In this document: positions 35,228-43,366 of the stretch, piece by piece
How positions within the stretch are numbered: the stretch's first letter is position 1
Layout of the letters: each line of letters starts with the position of its first letter
Source: an uncultured Clostridia bacterium
Lineage (GTDB): Bacteria; Bacillota; Clostridia; UMGS1883
Direction: 5' to 3'
Length of the DNA: 64,000 nt
NCBI GenBank assembly: GCA_947626145.1
Contig: CANQRB010000008.1
Coordinates: forward strand, 61,014 to 125,013
The notes under the pieces: model-generated
Databases searched by the model: none
What the model was told of the DNA's origin: nothing
What the model saw: only the letters and a program-made list of their open reading frames with translations
Program-made: the position numbers and the translations under genes

Positions 35228-36410
35228 CACACCATCAGCGGAAAGAATACACATAGGCTTTTTCGGCCGGCGCAACGCCGGTAAATCCAGCCTTGTCAAC
35301 GCCGTGACCGGTCAGGAGCTGGCCGTGGTCTCCGACATCAAGGGCACCACCACCGACCCGGTCTACAAGGCCATGGAGCTGCTGCCCCTGGGCCCGGTGA
35401 TGATAGTGGACACCCCCGGCATCGACGACGAGGGAGAGCTGGGCCGCCTTCGTGTGAAAAAGGCCATACAGGTTATGAACAAGGTGGACATCGCCGTTCT
35501 GGTGGTTGACGTGGCCGAGGGCCTCGGCGACACGGATCGGGAGCTGATCGACGCCTTCAAAAAGAAGGCCGTGCCCTACATCATCGCCGCAAACAAGAGC
35601 GATCTCGGCCCTTCGGCGGTTGCGGGCGACAACGTTATGGCCGTCAGCGCCCTCACCGGCGAGGGCGTCCGCGAGCTGAAGGAAAGGCTGGCGGTGCTGG
35701 TCAGGACTGACGAGGAAAAGCTGCACATAGTGGGCGACCTCATCAACCCCGACGACCTTGTGGTGCTCATCACGCCCATAGATTCCGCCGCCCCCAAGGG
35801 CCGGCTCATTCTGCCCCAGCAGCAGACCATAAGGGACGTGCTGGAGGCCGGCGCCGCCGCCGTTGTGGTGCGTGAAACGGAATACCGTAGCGTCCTCGGT
35901 GCGCTGGCAAAGAAGCCCGCTCTGGTCATAACCGACAGTCAGGCCTTTTCTCTGGCCGCCGCGCAGACGCCGGGCAGCATAAAGCTGACATCTTTTTCCA
36001 TACTGATGGCACGGTACAAGGGCCTGCTGGACACCGCCGTCAGGGGAGCCGCCGCCATCGACGGGCTGAAAGACGGGGACAGAGTGCTCATCTCCGAGGG
36101 ATGCAGCCACCACCGCCAGTGCGACGACATCGGAACGGTGAAAATTCCCCGTTGGCTCAGAGAGCACACGGGCAAGGAACTTGACCTGCGCTTCACCTCC
36201 GGCCGGGAATTTCCCGAGGATCTTAGCCCCTACGCCCTCGTCATACACTGCGGGGGCTGTATGCTCACCGAGCGGGAGGTAAAATACCGCATGAAGTGCG
36301 CCGTGGATCAAAACGTGCCTATAACCAACTACGGCGTGGCTATCGCCTATATGCACGGCATACTCAAGCGCAGTCTGGAGATATTCCCCGATCTGTGGAG
36401 GATAGTTTGA
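35214..36410 (+). CDS. hydF: [FeFe]-hydrogenase H-cluster maturation GTPase HydF
   Basis: 398 residues from ATG 35214, with AAGGA 9 nt upstream; the ATG at 35205 touches the ribosome site. The GTPase domain has the P-loop GRRNAGKS (18-25), the switch GTTTDP, VDTPG and ANKSD. The C-terminal cluster-binding motif is complete: CSHH followed later by HCGGC. HydF is the scaffold on which the 2Fe subcluster of [FeFe]-hydrogenase is assembled before transfer to HydA. hydE, hydG and hydrogenase genes are not in the window and must be elsewhere. Its presence implies a hydrogen-metabolising anaerobe. Confidence 0.96.
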   Translation: MGLNDTPSAERIHIGFFGRRNAGKSSLVNAVTGQELAVVSDIKGTTTDPVYKAMELLPLGPVMIVDTPGIDDEGELGRLRVKKAIQVMNKVDIAVLVVDVAEGLGDTDRELIDAFKKKAVPYIIAANKSDLGPSAVAGDNVMAVSALTGEGVRELKERLAVLVRTDEEKLHIVGDLINPDDLVVLITPIDSAAPKGRLILPQQQTIRDVLEAGAAAVVVRETEYRSVLGALAKKPALVITDSQAFSLAAAQTPGSIKLTSFSILMARYKGLLDTAVRGAAAIDGLKDGDRVLISEGCSHHRQCDDIGTVKIPRWLREHTGKELDLRFTSGREFPEDLSPYALVIHCGGCMLTEREVKYRMKCAVDQNVPITNYGVAIAYMHGILKRSLEIFPDLWRIV

Positions 36411-36458
36411 CCGAAGCAAACAGTTGCACGCACTGCACAAATTAAACACAAGCAAGCT

Positions 36459-36499
36459 CCGGGGCTGTCCCGCTCAAAAGGGACGGCCCCGGTTTTATT
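36459..36499 (+). terminator. Rho-independent terminator after hydF
   Basis: A 13-bp GC-rich stem (CCGGGGCTGTCCC with GGGACGGCCCCGG, one G-T pair) and an 8-nt loop, followed by TTTTATT. Confidence 0.92.
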
Positions 36500-36612
36500 G
36501 ACGGCTCAGTGTAAATGTTAAATTTGTGTTTCATTTTTATATCTGCTCTTCCTTTTTAACGGCTTTTACTGTATAATAAATATGTAATATATTCTTGACG
36601 GGGGTGACTAAG

Positions 36613-37467
36613 GTGACGATAATAAATGACATTTCGGATGCCGTCAGGAGCTTTTTTACCCTGTTCGGAGTCATGGACGTGATAGACATACTTATCATCG
36701 CCTTTGTGCTCTACCGCGCAATAATAATAGCCAGAGAAACAAGGGCCAACCCTATATTCAAGGCCATACTCCTGTTTATCGCGGCCACACTGGTCAGCGG
36801 CTGGCTGCACCTGAACACCATAAACTACATACTCCGCCACGTCATGCAGATAGGCATGATAGCCATACTCATCATTTTCCAGCCGGAGCTGCGCAGCGCC
36901 CTTGAAAGGCTGGGCCGCACCAAATTTTCAAACCTTTTCAATCATGAGGACGACAGCGGCGCCGCCGACGTGGCCGCCGAGGTGGCCGCCGCCTGCGCCG
37001 AAATGAGCGCCCAGCGCATAGGCGCGCTCATAGTGCTGGAGCGTTCCACAAAAATAGGCGACATAATCCGCACCGGCTGCACCATCAACGGCGAGGTTTC
37101 GAGAGATATTCTGATCAATATTTTCATACCCAACACCCCTCTTCACGACGGGGCGGTCGTTATCCGCGACGGCAAAATTCTGGCGGCCAGGTGCATACTG
37201 CCCCTGACCCGCAACGAGTCCCTGAGCAGCGAGCTCGGCACCCGGCACCGGGCGGCCATCGGCCTCACGGAGAGCAGCGACGCCATAGTTGTGGTGGTCA
37301 GCGAGGAAACCGGAAAAATCAGCATCGCATCAGAGGGCGGCATGAGCCGCAACTACACCGAGGAGACCCTGAAAAAGGCTTTAAATAAGGTCCTCAGCGC
37401 CGACGAGGCCAATCCCTCCGAAAACGTTCTCAGCTGGTTGGGAGGTATCAAGCCATGGAAAAAGTAA
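36613..37467 (+). CDS. cdaA: Diadenylate cyclase CdaA
   Basis: 284 residues from GTG 36613, chosen because GGGGGTG lies 6 nt upstream; earlier TTG/GTG codons overlap that site. Three membrane helices (about 22-90) precede the DisA_N catalytic domain with the motifs TPLHDGAVVI (DGA) and LGTRHRAAIGL (RHR). It makes cyclic di-AMP from two ATP at the membrane. The downstream cdaR overlaps it by 13 bp, the usual pairing. The promoter is not clear; a TATAAT at 36572-36577 lacks a good -35. Confidence 0.96.
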   Translation: MTIINDISDAVRSFFTLFGVMDVIDILIIAFVLYRAIIIARETRANPIFKAILLFIAATLVSGWLHLNTINYILRHVMQIGMIAILIIFQPELRSALERLGRTKFSNLFNHEDDSGAADVAAEVAAACAEMSAQRIGALIVLERSTKIGDIIRTGCTINGEVSRDILINIFIPNTPLHDGAVVIRDGKILAARCILPLTRNESLSSELGTRHRAAIGLTESSDAIVVVVSEETGKISIASEGGMSRNYTEETLKKALNKVLSADEANPSENVLSWLGGIKPWKK

Positions 37468-38432
37468 AGAAAAAGGGCTCCAATACCATGCCCAAGATAG
37501 CATCCCTGCTGCTGGCCATCGCCCTTTGGGCCTTTGTGGCCTACCAGGACGACACCGAACGGACCGGCTGGTTCAGGGATATACCGATAACCGTCATCGG
37601 CAGCGACGCACTTTCCGAAGCGGGATTTTATGTTACCGGCACCAGCCGCACCTCCATCGACGTTAAACTCAGGGGCAACCGCACCGCACTTTCCCGTGTG
37701 GAGACTGACGACATAAGCGTCACCCTTGACGTTTCGGACATCCACCGCGAGGGAGATACGGCGGTGGTCTGCGAGGTGAGCGCCTCTCCAAACAACATCG
37801 ACGTGGTATCCACCCGTTACGGCACGGTGACCGTTTCCGCCGAGGAGATAGTCACCGACATATACCCGATCAGCGTCAGGGTAGTAGGCTCCCCTGCGGA
37901 GGGCTACAGCGTATTTGACACGGTACTGTCCAACAACGAGATTACCGTCCGCGGCCCCAAGAGCATAGCCAGCACGGTTGCATCCGTCGCCACGAAGAGC
38001 GTCAGCGTCAGCGGCGTGACCCAGAGCGGTTCCGTTTCCGTAGGGCTTACCGCCTATGACGCCGAAGGCAACAGCATTTCCGGCGTGACCTTCGAGCCCT
38101 CCACCGTGGAGGTCAGCTACAATGTACTGCGGGAAAAGACCGTGCCGCTGAAGATTTCTCTCTCAAATATTCCCTACGACAAGGACGTGACCTACTCCCC
38201 CACCACCATCAAGGTCTACGGCAGCGCCGACGCCCTCGCGGGAATTGACGCTCTGACCTCCGCGCCCCTGGACGTGTCCGGAGCGGAAAACGGCGACATT
38301 TTAAGCGTAAGCCTCAACGTGCCCGAGGGCCTGCGTCTGCAAAACGACGGCAACGCCGTGGAGATAACCGTCAACGTGAAAAAGCTGAAAAACGAAAACA
38401 CCAATGAGGTGCTGCCCGATGGACAGGGCTGA
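37455..38432 (+). CDS. cdaR: YbbR-domain regulator of CdaA (CdaR)
   Basis: 325 residues. One N-terminal membrane helix (SLLLAIALWAFVAY, about 15-28) is followed by an extracytoplasmic part with three or four YbbR repeats, each with the strand pattern (P)I-x-V-x-V-x-G-x-x and a D-V-S segment (VTLDVSDIHREGD, APLDVSGAENGD). YbbR proteins bind and tune CdaA. GGAGGT precedes the ATG. It overlaps cdaA by 13 bp and the methyltransferase gene by 14 bp. Confidence 0.93.
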   Translation: MEKVKKKGSNTMPKIASLLLAIALWAFVAYQDDTERTGWFRDIPITVIGSDALSEAGFYVTGTSRTSIDVKLRGNRTALSRVETDDISVTLDVSDIHREGDTAVVCEVSASPNNIDVVSTRYGTVTVSAEEIVTDIYPISVRVVGSPAEGYSVFDTVLSNNEITVRGPKSIASTVASVATKSVSVSGVTQSGSVSVGLTAYDAEGNSISGVTFEPSTVEVSYNVLREKTVPLKISLSNIPYDKDVTYSPTTIKVYGSADALAGIDALTSAPLDVSGAENGDILSVSLNVPEGLRLQNDGNAVEITVNVKKLKNENTNEVLPDGQG

Positions 38433-40152
38433 AAAATACATTAATATCAATGAGGCGGCGGCGATCCTCGAGGTCACCGCCGCCACAGTCAAAAATTGGC
38501 TCAGATTAGGCCGGCTCCGCGGAGGAGACGGCCTTGTTTTGGTGTCCGATGCCGAAGCTCTCAAGGAGTCCCATCTGCTCCAAAGCCGTCGCAACAAGTC
38601 AAACCTGACCGCCGCCGCTCCCTGTTCCCACTACGTAAAGGGGCACACGGAGCTGAAAAAGCTGCTGAGGAACGGCCTCGGCGAAAGCGAACTTCCGGTG
38701 CTTCTGGCTGAAGCCGCCCTCCGCGCGGTAAGCTCCGGCGTTGACCGGCTGGACGCCTTTTTGAGCGGCGGACTGAATTTCGGCGGAGAAAAGCTGATAC
38801 ACGACCTTCTGGGCGAAGCCCGTCCCACCGAAAGCACAAAAAAAATCACCTCCGCACAGTGGGAGGCCGGTGACGGCGGCGACACCCTCGGCCTGATATA
38901 TATGTCCCTCCTGCCACTGAACCGCCGCCGCGCCCTCGGCGCCTACTACACCGGCGCAAGGATAGCACGGATGGCGGTGGAACGGCTCGGACTGAAGGGG
39001 CCGGTTTTTGACCCCTGCTGCGGCTCCGGCAGCTTTCTGCTGGCCACCGCCGAGGCCCTTGGCTCTCCCCTGGGGCTTTACGGGACTGACATCGATCCGA
39101 CCGCCGTACGGCTGGCCAGGCTGAATCTGTACATACGTTATCCCGAATACGGGACGGAATATTTGTACGAAAGCATAAGAGAGCAGAGTTTTTTTGACGA
39201 AAAAAGGCATTGGAACGCCATTATCGGCAATCCGCCCTGGGGCGGCAGACCGGAACGGTCGGGAGCCTTCCTCACCCACGCTCTGGGGCTGCTGAACGAG
39301 GGCGGACGGCTGGCCTTTGTGCTGCCCCAGTCCCTGCTGACCACGAAAATGCACGCTCCCGTCCGGCGTGAGCTGCTGGAGCGGGCCCGCCTTGTTTCGG
39401 CGGACTATCTGAAAACCGACGGCTTTGACGGGGTATACTGCCCCTCGGTGCTGCTGACGGCCGAAAAATGCTCCCGGCCGGGGCTGGGGGGCTGCGTGGT
39501 CAACTCCGAATTTACCATTGGCCGCAGAGAGCCGGATCTCCGCTGTCTTAATCTGGACGTCACCGACGAGGAATACGGGCTGCTGACAAAAATGCGGCGA
39601 ACGAAAAACGCCGTCTACCTGAAGGGGAACGCCGTTTTTGCCCTGGGCATCGTGACCGGCGGCAACGGGGGCGTCATCTCCAATAGCTCCGGCCGGCCCC
39701 TGATCAGGGGCACGGACATAAGCCCCTTTGAGATAAGGGAGCCGTCGGCCTTTCTGACCTGTGACGTCACCCGATGCCAGCAGTGGGCCCCCGCCGAGGT
39801 ATACTCCGCCCCGGAGAAGATCGTTTACCGCTTCATAGGCAAAAGACCGGTTTTCGCCGTGGACAGACAGGGCCGCCTGACCTTGAACAGCTGCAACATC
39901 ATCATTCCCCGCATCGAGGGACTGGATACGGACTACCTGACCGCCGTGCTGAACTCCTCCGCCGTGGGCTTTTTTCTGGAAAAATCCTTTGCCGCCCGAA
40001 AATGGCTGCGCTGGATGCTGGAGGAGGTGCCCATACCCATGGCGCCACTCCCGCTTCAGCGGGAGATAGCGGCCAGCGACGACTGGGACGAAAGGATCGG
40101 CGAATTGTACGGGGTGGCAATAAACAACGGGCGTTCCGATATACTTTCCTAA
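38419..40152 (+). CDS. Orphan N6-adenine DNA methyltransferase with N-terminal helix-turn-helix
   Basis: 577 residues from ATG 38419 (GAGGTG 7 nt upstream). Residues 7-50 form a MerR/excisionase-type helix-turn-helix (YININEAAAILEVTAATVKNW). The methyltransferase core has GAYYTG (174-179), motif I DPCCGSG (198-204) and catalytic motif IV NPPW (271-274), as in HsdM and Eco57I/TaqI-type adenine methylases. The C-terminal part (about 380-560) looks like a TaqI-like target-recognition domain. No endonuclease or specificity gene adjoins. It overlaps cdaR by 14 bp and its stop overlaps that of the convergent desulfurase gene. I infer an epigenetic rather than restriction role. Confidence 0.88.
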   Translation: MDRAEKYININEAAAILEVTAATVKNWLRLGRLRGGDGLVLVSDAEALKESHLLQSRRNKSNLTAAAPCSHYVKGHTELKKLLRNGLGESELPVLLAEAALRAVSSGVDRLDAFLSGGLNFGGEKLIHDLLGEARPTESTKKITSAQWEAGDGGDTLGLIYMSLLPLNRRRALGAYYTGARIARMAVERLGLKGPVFDPCCGSGSFLLATAEALGSPLGLYGTDIDPTAVRLARLNLYIRYPEYGTEYLYESIREQSFFDEKRHWNAIIGNPPWGGRPERSGAFLTHALGLLNEGGRLAFVLPQSLLTTKMHAPVRRELLERARLVSADYLKTDGFDGVYCPSVLLTAEKCSRPGLGGCVVNSEFTIGRREPDLRCLNLDVTDEEYGLLTKMRRTKNAVYLKGNAVFALGIVTGGNGGVISNSSGRPLIRGTDISPFEIREPSAFLTCDVTRCQQWAPAEVYSAPEKIVYRFIGKRPVFAVDRQGRLTLNSCNIIIPRIEGLDTDYLTAVLNSSAVGFFLEKSFAARKWLRWMLEEVPIPMAPLPLQREIAASDDWDERIGELYGVAINNGRSDILS

Positions 40153-41261
40153 CCTTCCATTATCTCTTCCAGCGCCGAGGCGGCCGCGTCTACATCGTCC
40201 TCTGTGGTGAAGGCTCCGGTGGAGAACCTTAGCAGGCCCGCGCCTATGGTGCCAAGGCTCCTGTGGGCCAGAGGGGCGCAGTGGAGCCCGCCGCGGGCGG
40301 CTATGCCGTATTCGCTGTCAAGAGCGGCGGCCGCGTCCACGCAGTCCACACCTCTTAGCCGGACGCCCACGACGTTGACTCCGTTGTCGCCAAGTATCTC
40401 CACGTTTTTTATGGAACCAAGCTTTTCCGCCAGCCTCCGCGCCATTAAACACTCACGGCCGCCGGGGGCTTCATTCATTACAAAGCGCACGCCCTCCAGC
40501 AGTCCGGCTATGCCGGCGGCGTTGACGGTGCCGGCCTCCAGCCTGTCGGGAAAGATGTCCGGCATGAGGGCGCTTTCGGAAACGCTGCCGGTGCCGCCGA
40601 AAGTCAGGGGCTTCACCGTCAGTCCCTCCCTGACGTAAAGACCGCCGGTGCCCGTGGGGCCGTAGAGGCCCTTGTGCCCGGCAAAGGCCAGAAAATCAAA
40701 GTCCGAGGCGTCAATCGGCAGCAGACCGGCGGTCTGGGCCGCGTCAAAAAGCGTCAGAGCCCCACGGCTGTGTACAAGCTCGTTTATGGCGGCTATGTCG
40801 TTGACCGTACCAACCACGTTTGAGGCGTGGATTACACAGACCAGCTTTGTCTTATGGCTCATCAAAGGCTCTATGGCCTGCGGCGTCACACGCCCGTCCC
40901 TGTCGGCAGGCACTATCTTCAGCCTTGCGCCCAGACGCTCCGCCTCCACTGCCGGGCGAAGGACGCTGTTATGCTCCATGGCCGAGATCAAAATCTCGTC
41001 CCCCTCGCGGATCACCCCGTTTATGGCGGTGTTGAGGGCCTCGGTGGCGTTTTTTGCGAAGGCTATGCGCTCGGGGTTGTCGATGTTGAACAGTCGGGCC
41101 AGCTCCTCACGGCAGCAGTAGACCGTGTCCCCCGCCCTGCGCGAAAGCTCGTGTCCTCCGCGTCCGGGGTTGCCGCCGGAGCTCTCCATGAACTCCGCCA
41201 CGGCCTTTATCACCGCCGGAGGCTTGGGATAGGTGGTGGCGGCATTGTCCAGATATATCAT
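40149..41261 (-). CDS. Class V aminotransferase / cysteine desulfurase
   Basis: 370 residues. It begins MIYLDNAATTYPKP and carries SAMEHNSVLRP, the PLP lysine in AGHKGLYGP, and the active-site cysteine region RGGLHCAPLAH, as in SufS/NifS-type enzymes that move sulfur from cysteine to an acceptor. It is somewhat shorter than housekeeping SufS and matches the group found next to DUF3343 genes. Its ATG overlaps that gene by 4 bp. The acceptor is unknown; selenium or sulfur delivery by the small partner is suggested by family knowledge. The stop overlaps the end of the convergent methyltransferase gene by 4 bp. Confidence 0.92.
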   Translation of the reverse strand: MIYLDNAATTYPKPPAVIKAVAEFMESSGGNPGRGGHELSRRAGDTVYCCREELARLFNIDNPERIAFAKNATEALNTAINGVIREGDEILISAMEHNSVLRPAVEAERLGARLKIVPADRDGRVTPQAIEPLMSHKTKLVCVIHASNVVGTVNDIAAINELVHSRGALTLFDAAQTAGLLPIDASDFDFLAFAGHKGLYGPTGTGGLYVREGLTVKPLTFGGTGSVSESALMPDIFPDRLEAGTVNAAGIAGLLEGVRFVMNEAPGGRECLMARRLAEKLGSIKNVEILGDNGVNVVGVRLRGVDCVDAAAALDSEYGIAARGGLHCAPLAHRSLGTIGAGLLRFSTGAFTTEDDVDAAASALEEIMEG

Positions 41262-41494
41262 CGCTTTACATAACCTCCGTTTTCCTCGGCGAAAAATGCC
41301 CTGATATTTATTTTCAGCTCCCGGGCCGCGCTTTGGACCTGGGGACGGAACTCCTCGTCAAACCGCAGACTGTAGCCGCACCCTTCCTTTGTCAGCACCG
41401 AGGGCGTCTGTGTTATATTGGTTTTTATCCCCACGGCGGCCAGACTTTTTTTCAGCCTTGACGCCGACGTCCGGGACGGAACAGTTGCCAACAT
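41258..41494 (-). CDS. DUF3343 putative Se/S carrier-like protein
   Basis: 78 residues. It matches the small DUF3343 family: a short alpha/beta fold with TVPSRTSASRLKKSLAAVGI and the single conserved cysteine in TKEGCGYSLRF, the presumed persulfide or selenide carrier. It overlaps the cysteine desulfurase start (4 bp), which supports a transfer pair. The start ATG 41494 has GAAAGGG about 11 nt upstream. Confidence 0.85.
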   Translation of the reverse strand: MLATVPSRTSASRLKKSLAAVGIKTNITQTPSVLTKEGCGYSLRFDEEFRPQVQSAARELKINIRAFFAEENGGYVKR

Positions 41495-41573
41495 TTAAAA
41501 TCATCCCTTTCCTCTACATTTTATGAGGGAGGGCCTGTTTTGGTTACACGTTTTGCGTGGACGGCCGACGTAC

Positions 41574-41608
41574 AAAAAAGCCGCGAGGCAGCGCTTCGCG
41601 GCTTTTTT
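41574..41608. terminator. Bidirectional terminator after the SASP gene
   Basis: AAAAAAGCCGCGA and TCGCGGCTTTTTT form a perfect inverted repeat with a 9-nt loop. On the minus strand it ends the SASP gene 14 nt after the stop. Confidence 0.92.
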
Positions 41609-41622
41609 AAGCCATTGTTTTT

Positions 41623-41817
41623 TTACTTCATCTGGTTTTCCATGTCGCTGATCATTTTCTTGACCATCTGACCGCCGACACTGCCGTTTTCCTTGGAGGT
41701 CTTGTCGCCGTTGTAGCCTTCCTTAAGGTTTACGCCAACCTCCTGAGCGGCCTCCATCTTGAACTTATCCATGGCCTGCTTGGCCTCGGGTACGAGATTT
41801 TTGTTGTTTCTGCTCAT
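41623..41817 (-). CDS. Alpha/beta-type small acid-soluble spore protein
   Basis: 64 residues, the normal size. The germination protease site region KFKMEAAQEVGV and the C-terminal signature NGSVGGQMVKKMI are present. These proteins coat DNA in the forespore, shift it towards an A-like form and protect it from UV and heat. It has a good ribosome site (AAGGAG), its own terminator and a sigma-G-type promoter. It is monocistronic. Confidence 0.97.
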   Translation of the reverse strand: MSRNNKNLVPEAKQAMDKFKMEAAQEVGVNLKEGYNGDKTSKENGSVGGQMVKKMISDMENQMK

Positions 41818-41859
41818 TTTTGTTTTCTCCTTACTTTAAAAAGTTTTGGGTTACAACAC

Positions 41860-41889
41860 TATTATGAGCGGAAGCCGCTTTTTTTATTC
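41860..41889 (-). promoter_or_regulatory. Sigma-G-type forespore promoter for the SASP gene
   Basis: Read leftwards: GAATA (41885-41889), 18-bp spacer, CATAATA (41860-41866). This fits the sigma-G pattern GHATR and CATWHTA and is what a SASP gene should have. The spacer contains a small palindrome AAGCGG-CTT-CCGCTT. Confidence 0.75.
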
Positions 41890-41895
41890 TTTCAA

Positions 41896-42501
41896 TCACG
41901 CAATTTTTTCAATTTTTGTTATCGACAGCTCATAGGCCACCCGGGTTTCGCTTTCGGTGTCGCTGACCCGCTTCACATACTCGCGGGACTGGAGCCGTCC
42001 CCAGATCTGTACGTTGGAGCCCACCTCCAGCTTTTCGGCGTATACGGCGTTGCGCCCCCAGGCTATGGCCGGAATGTAGTCCGAGCGGTTGAAGGCCCGG
42101 TTCACCGCCACAATGAGGTCGGTTATTTCCCGCCCGAAGGGGGTCTTGCGGTAGACGGGATCCTTGCAGATAAAGCCGTTGATGAAAATCTCATTGGGGT
42201 TTTCACCGGTACCCACCTCGGCAAGATCGATAAACTTCACAAATATGGTAAGCACCAGATGAGTGCCGTTTTCGCTGAACTTGTTATAGGAACGCAGCTG
42301 GCCAACCACCTTTACCTTAACCCCGTCCCGCAGCCACGGACAGATGAGCTTTTCCGAAATAGTCACCGGAAGCACGTCGTCCACCTGACTGAGCCGGGGC
42401 ACCCTCACCATAAACCTGTAAAAGTCCTCGTCCATCACCCGATGGCTGAATGCCGGTTCTCCCTCTACGTAGCCTATGACCGATATATTATTATTTTCCA
42501 C
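41896..42501 (-). CDS. Single-stranded DNA-binding-like protein with two OB folds
   Basis: 201 residues. Two SSB-type halves are seen: residues 1-100 (ISVIGYVEGEPAFSH, YRFMVRVPRLSQVDDVLPVTIS, VKVVGQLRSYN) and 105-200 (IFINGFICKDPVYRKTPFGREITDLIVAVNR, SDYIPAIAWGRNA, VQIWGRLQSREY). There is no acidic C-terminal tail of the replicative SSB type, so it is probably a specialised paralogue, and the chromosome must carry a separate ssb. It lies upstream of the SASP gene on the same strand, but that gene has its own promoter. Confidence 0.85.
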   Translation of the reverse strand: MENNNISVIGYVEGEPAFSHRVMDEDFYRFMVRVPRLSQVDDVLPVTISEKLICPWLRDGVKVKVVGQLRSYNKFSENGTHLVLTIFVKFIDLAEVGTGENPNEIFINGFICKDPVYRKTPFGREITDLIVAVNRAFNRSDYIPAIAWGRNAVYAEKLEVGSNVQIWGRLQSREYVKRVSDTESETRVAYELSITKIEKIA

Positions 42502-42637
42502 TGTTTACAACTCCTTTATGTATCATTCATGCGCGCTTTTCTAAAAACATTATATTATGGGAAAAACCGGTATATTCCAATAAAAACACGAATACAGGCA
42601 AAAACCACGGCATATATAATTACATGAGGTGTTGGTT

Positions 42638-43366
42638 ATGCTTGTGGTTCTCAGGAAACGAACGGTAATACTCGCCGGACTGATAGCGGTTTCGGCGGCG
42701 GTGGCGGGACTGTCCTTCGCGCGGAAGGACGTGCCGATTTTTTCAAAGACCAACGGGAGGATAATCGTGCTGGACGCGGGTCACGGGGATCCGGACGGCG
42801 GAGCGGTCAGCTCCCGGGGCACGGTGGAGAGCGACCTCAATCTGTCCGTGGCGAAGCTGCTGGAAAAGCAGCTCGTTTCCCGGGGATACACGGTGATAAT
42901 GACCCGTGAGACCAAGAACGGCATCCACTCCGAGGGGGCCAAGTCCATCAGGCAGAAAAAGCGCGAGGACATGGAGAAGCGGCTGGAGCTGGTCAATTCC
43001 TCCGGGGCGGACATATTCGTCAGCATCCACATGAATTTGTTCCAGAGCGAAAAATACCGGGGCGCCGAGGTGCTTTATTCCGAAAAGTTTGAAAACTCGC
43101 CACTGCTGGCGGAGCTCATTCAGGCCGAGCTGAAGGCCATAGATCCGGAAAATCAGACACGGCAGGCAAAAAAGGCCGACGGCGGCATCTACCTGCTGAA
43201 AAACGCCGAAATACCGGCGGTGCTGGTGGAGTGCGGCTTCCTCTCCAATCCCGAGGAGGAGAAGCTGTTGAAGGATAAGACCTATCAGGAGCGGCTGGCC
43301 GGGGCCATCTGTGACGGGATAGTGGAGTATTACCGGAGTATTCAGGAAAGGGTGAGCGATATATGA
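42638..43366 (+). CDS. cwlD: Germination-specific N-acetylmuramoyl-L-alanine amidase CwlD
   Basis: 242 residues from ATG 42638 (GAGGTG upstream; a GTG at 42629 overlaps it). An N-terminal membrane anchor precedes an Amidase_3 domain with the zinc ligands in IIVLDAGHGDPDGG, the Glu in GTVESDLNLS, FVSIHMN and the catalytic Glu in VLVECGFLSNPEEE. Length and anchor match CwlD, which removes peptide side chains in the spore cortex as the first step to muramic-delta-lactam. It overlaps pdaB by 4 bp, supporting a cortex role. No convincing sporulation promoter was found upstream. Confidence 0.92.
   Translation: MLVVLRKRTVILAGLIAVSAAVAGLSFARKDVPIFSKTNGRIIVLDAGHGDPDGGAVSSRGTVESDLNLSVAKLLEKQLVSRGYTVIMTRETKNGIHSEGAKSIRQKKREDMEKRLELVNSSGADIFVSIHMNLFQSEKYRGAEVLYSEKFENSPLLAELIQAELKAIDPENQTRQAKKADGGIYLLKNAEIPAVLVECGFLSNPEEEKLLKDKTYQERLAGAICDGIVEYYRSIQERVSDI

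Noticed and set aside
42560..42625. Sigma-E or sigma-G promoter before cwlD
   Set aside because: GAATACA-14-CATATATA and CATTATA are present but neither has both boxes and correct spacing, so I did not list it.
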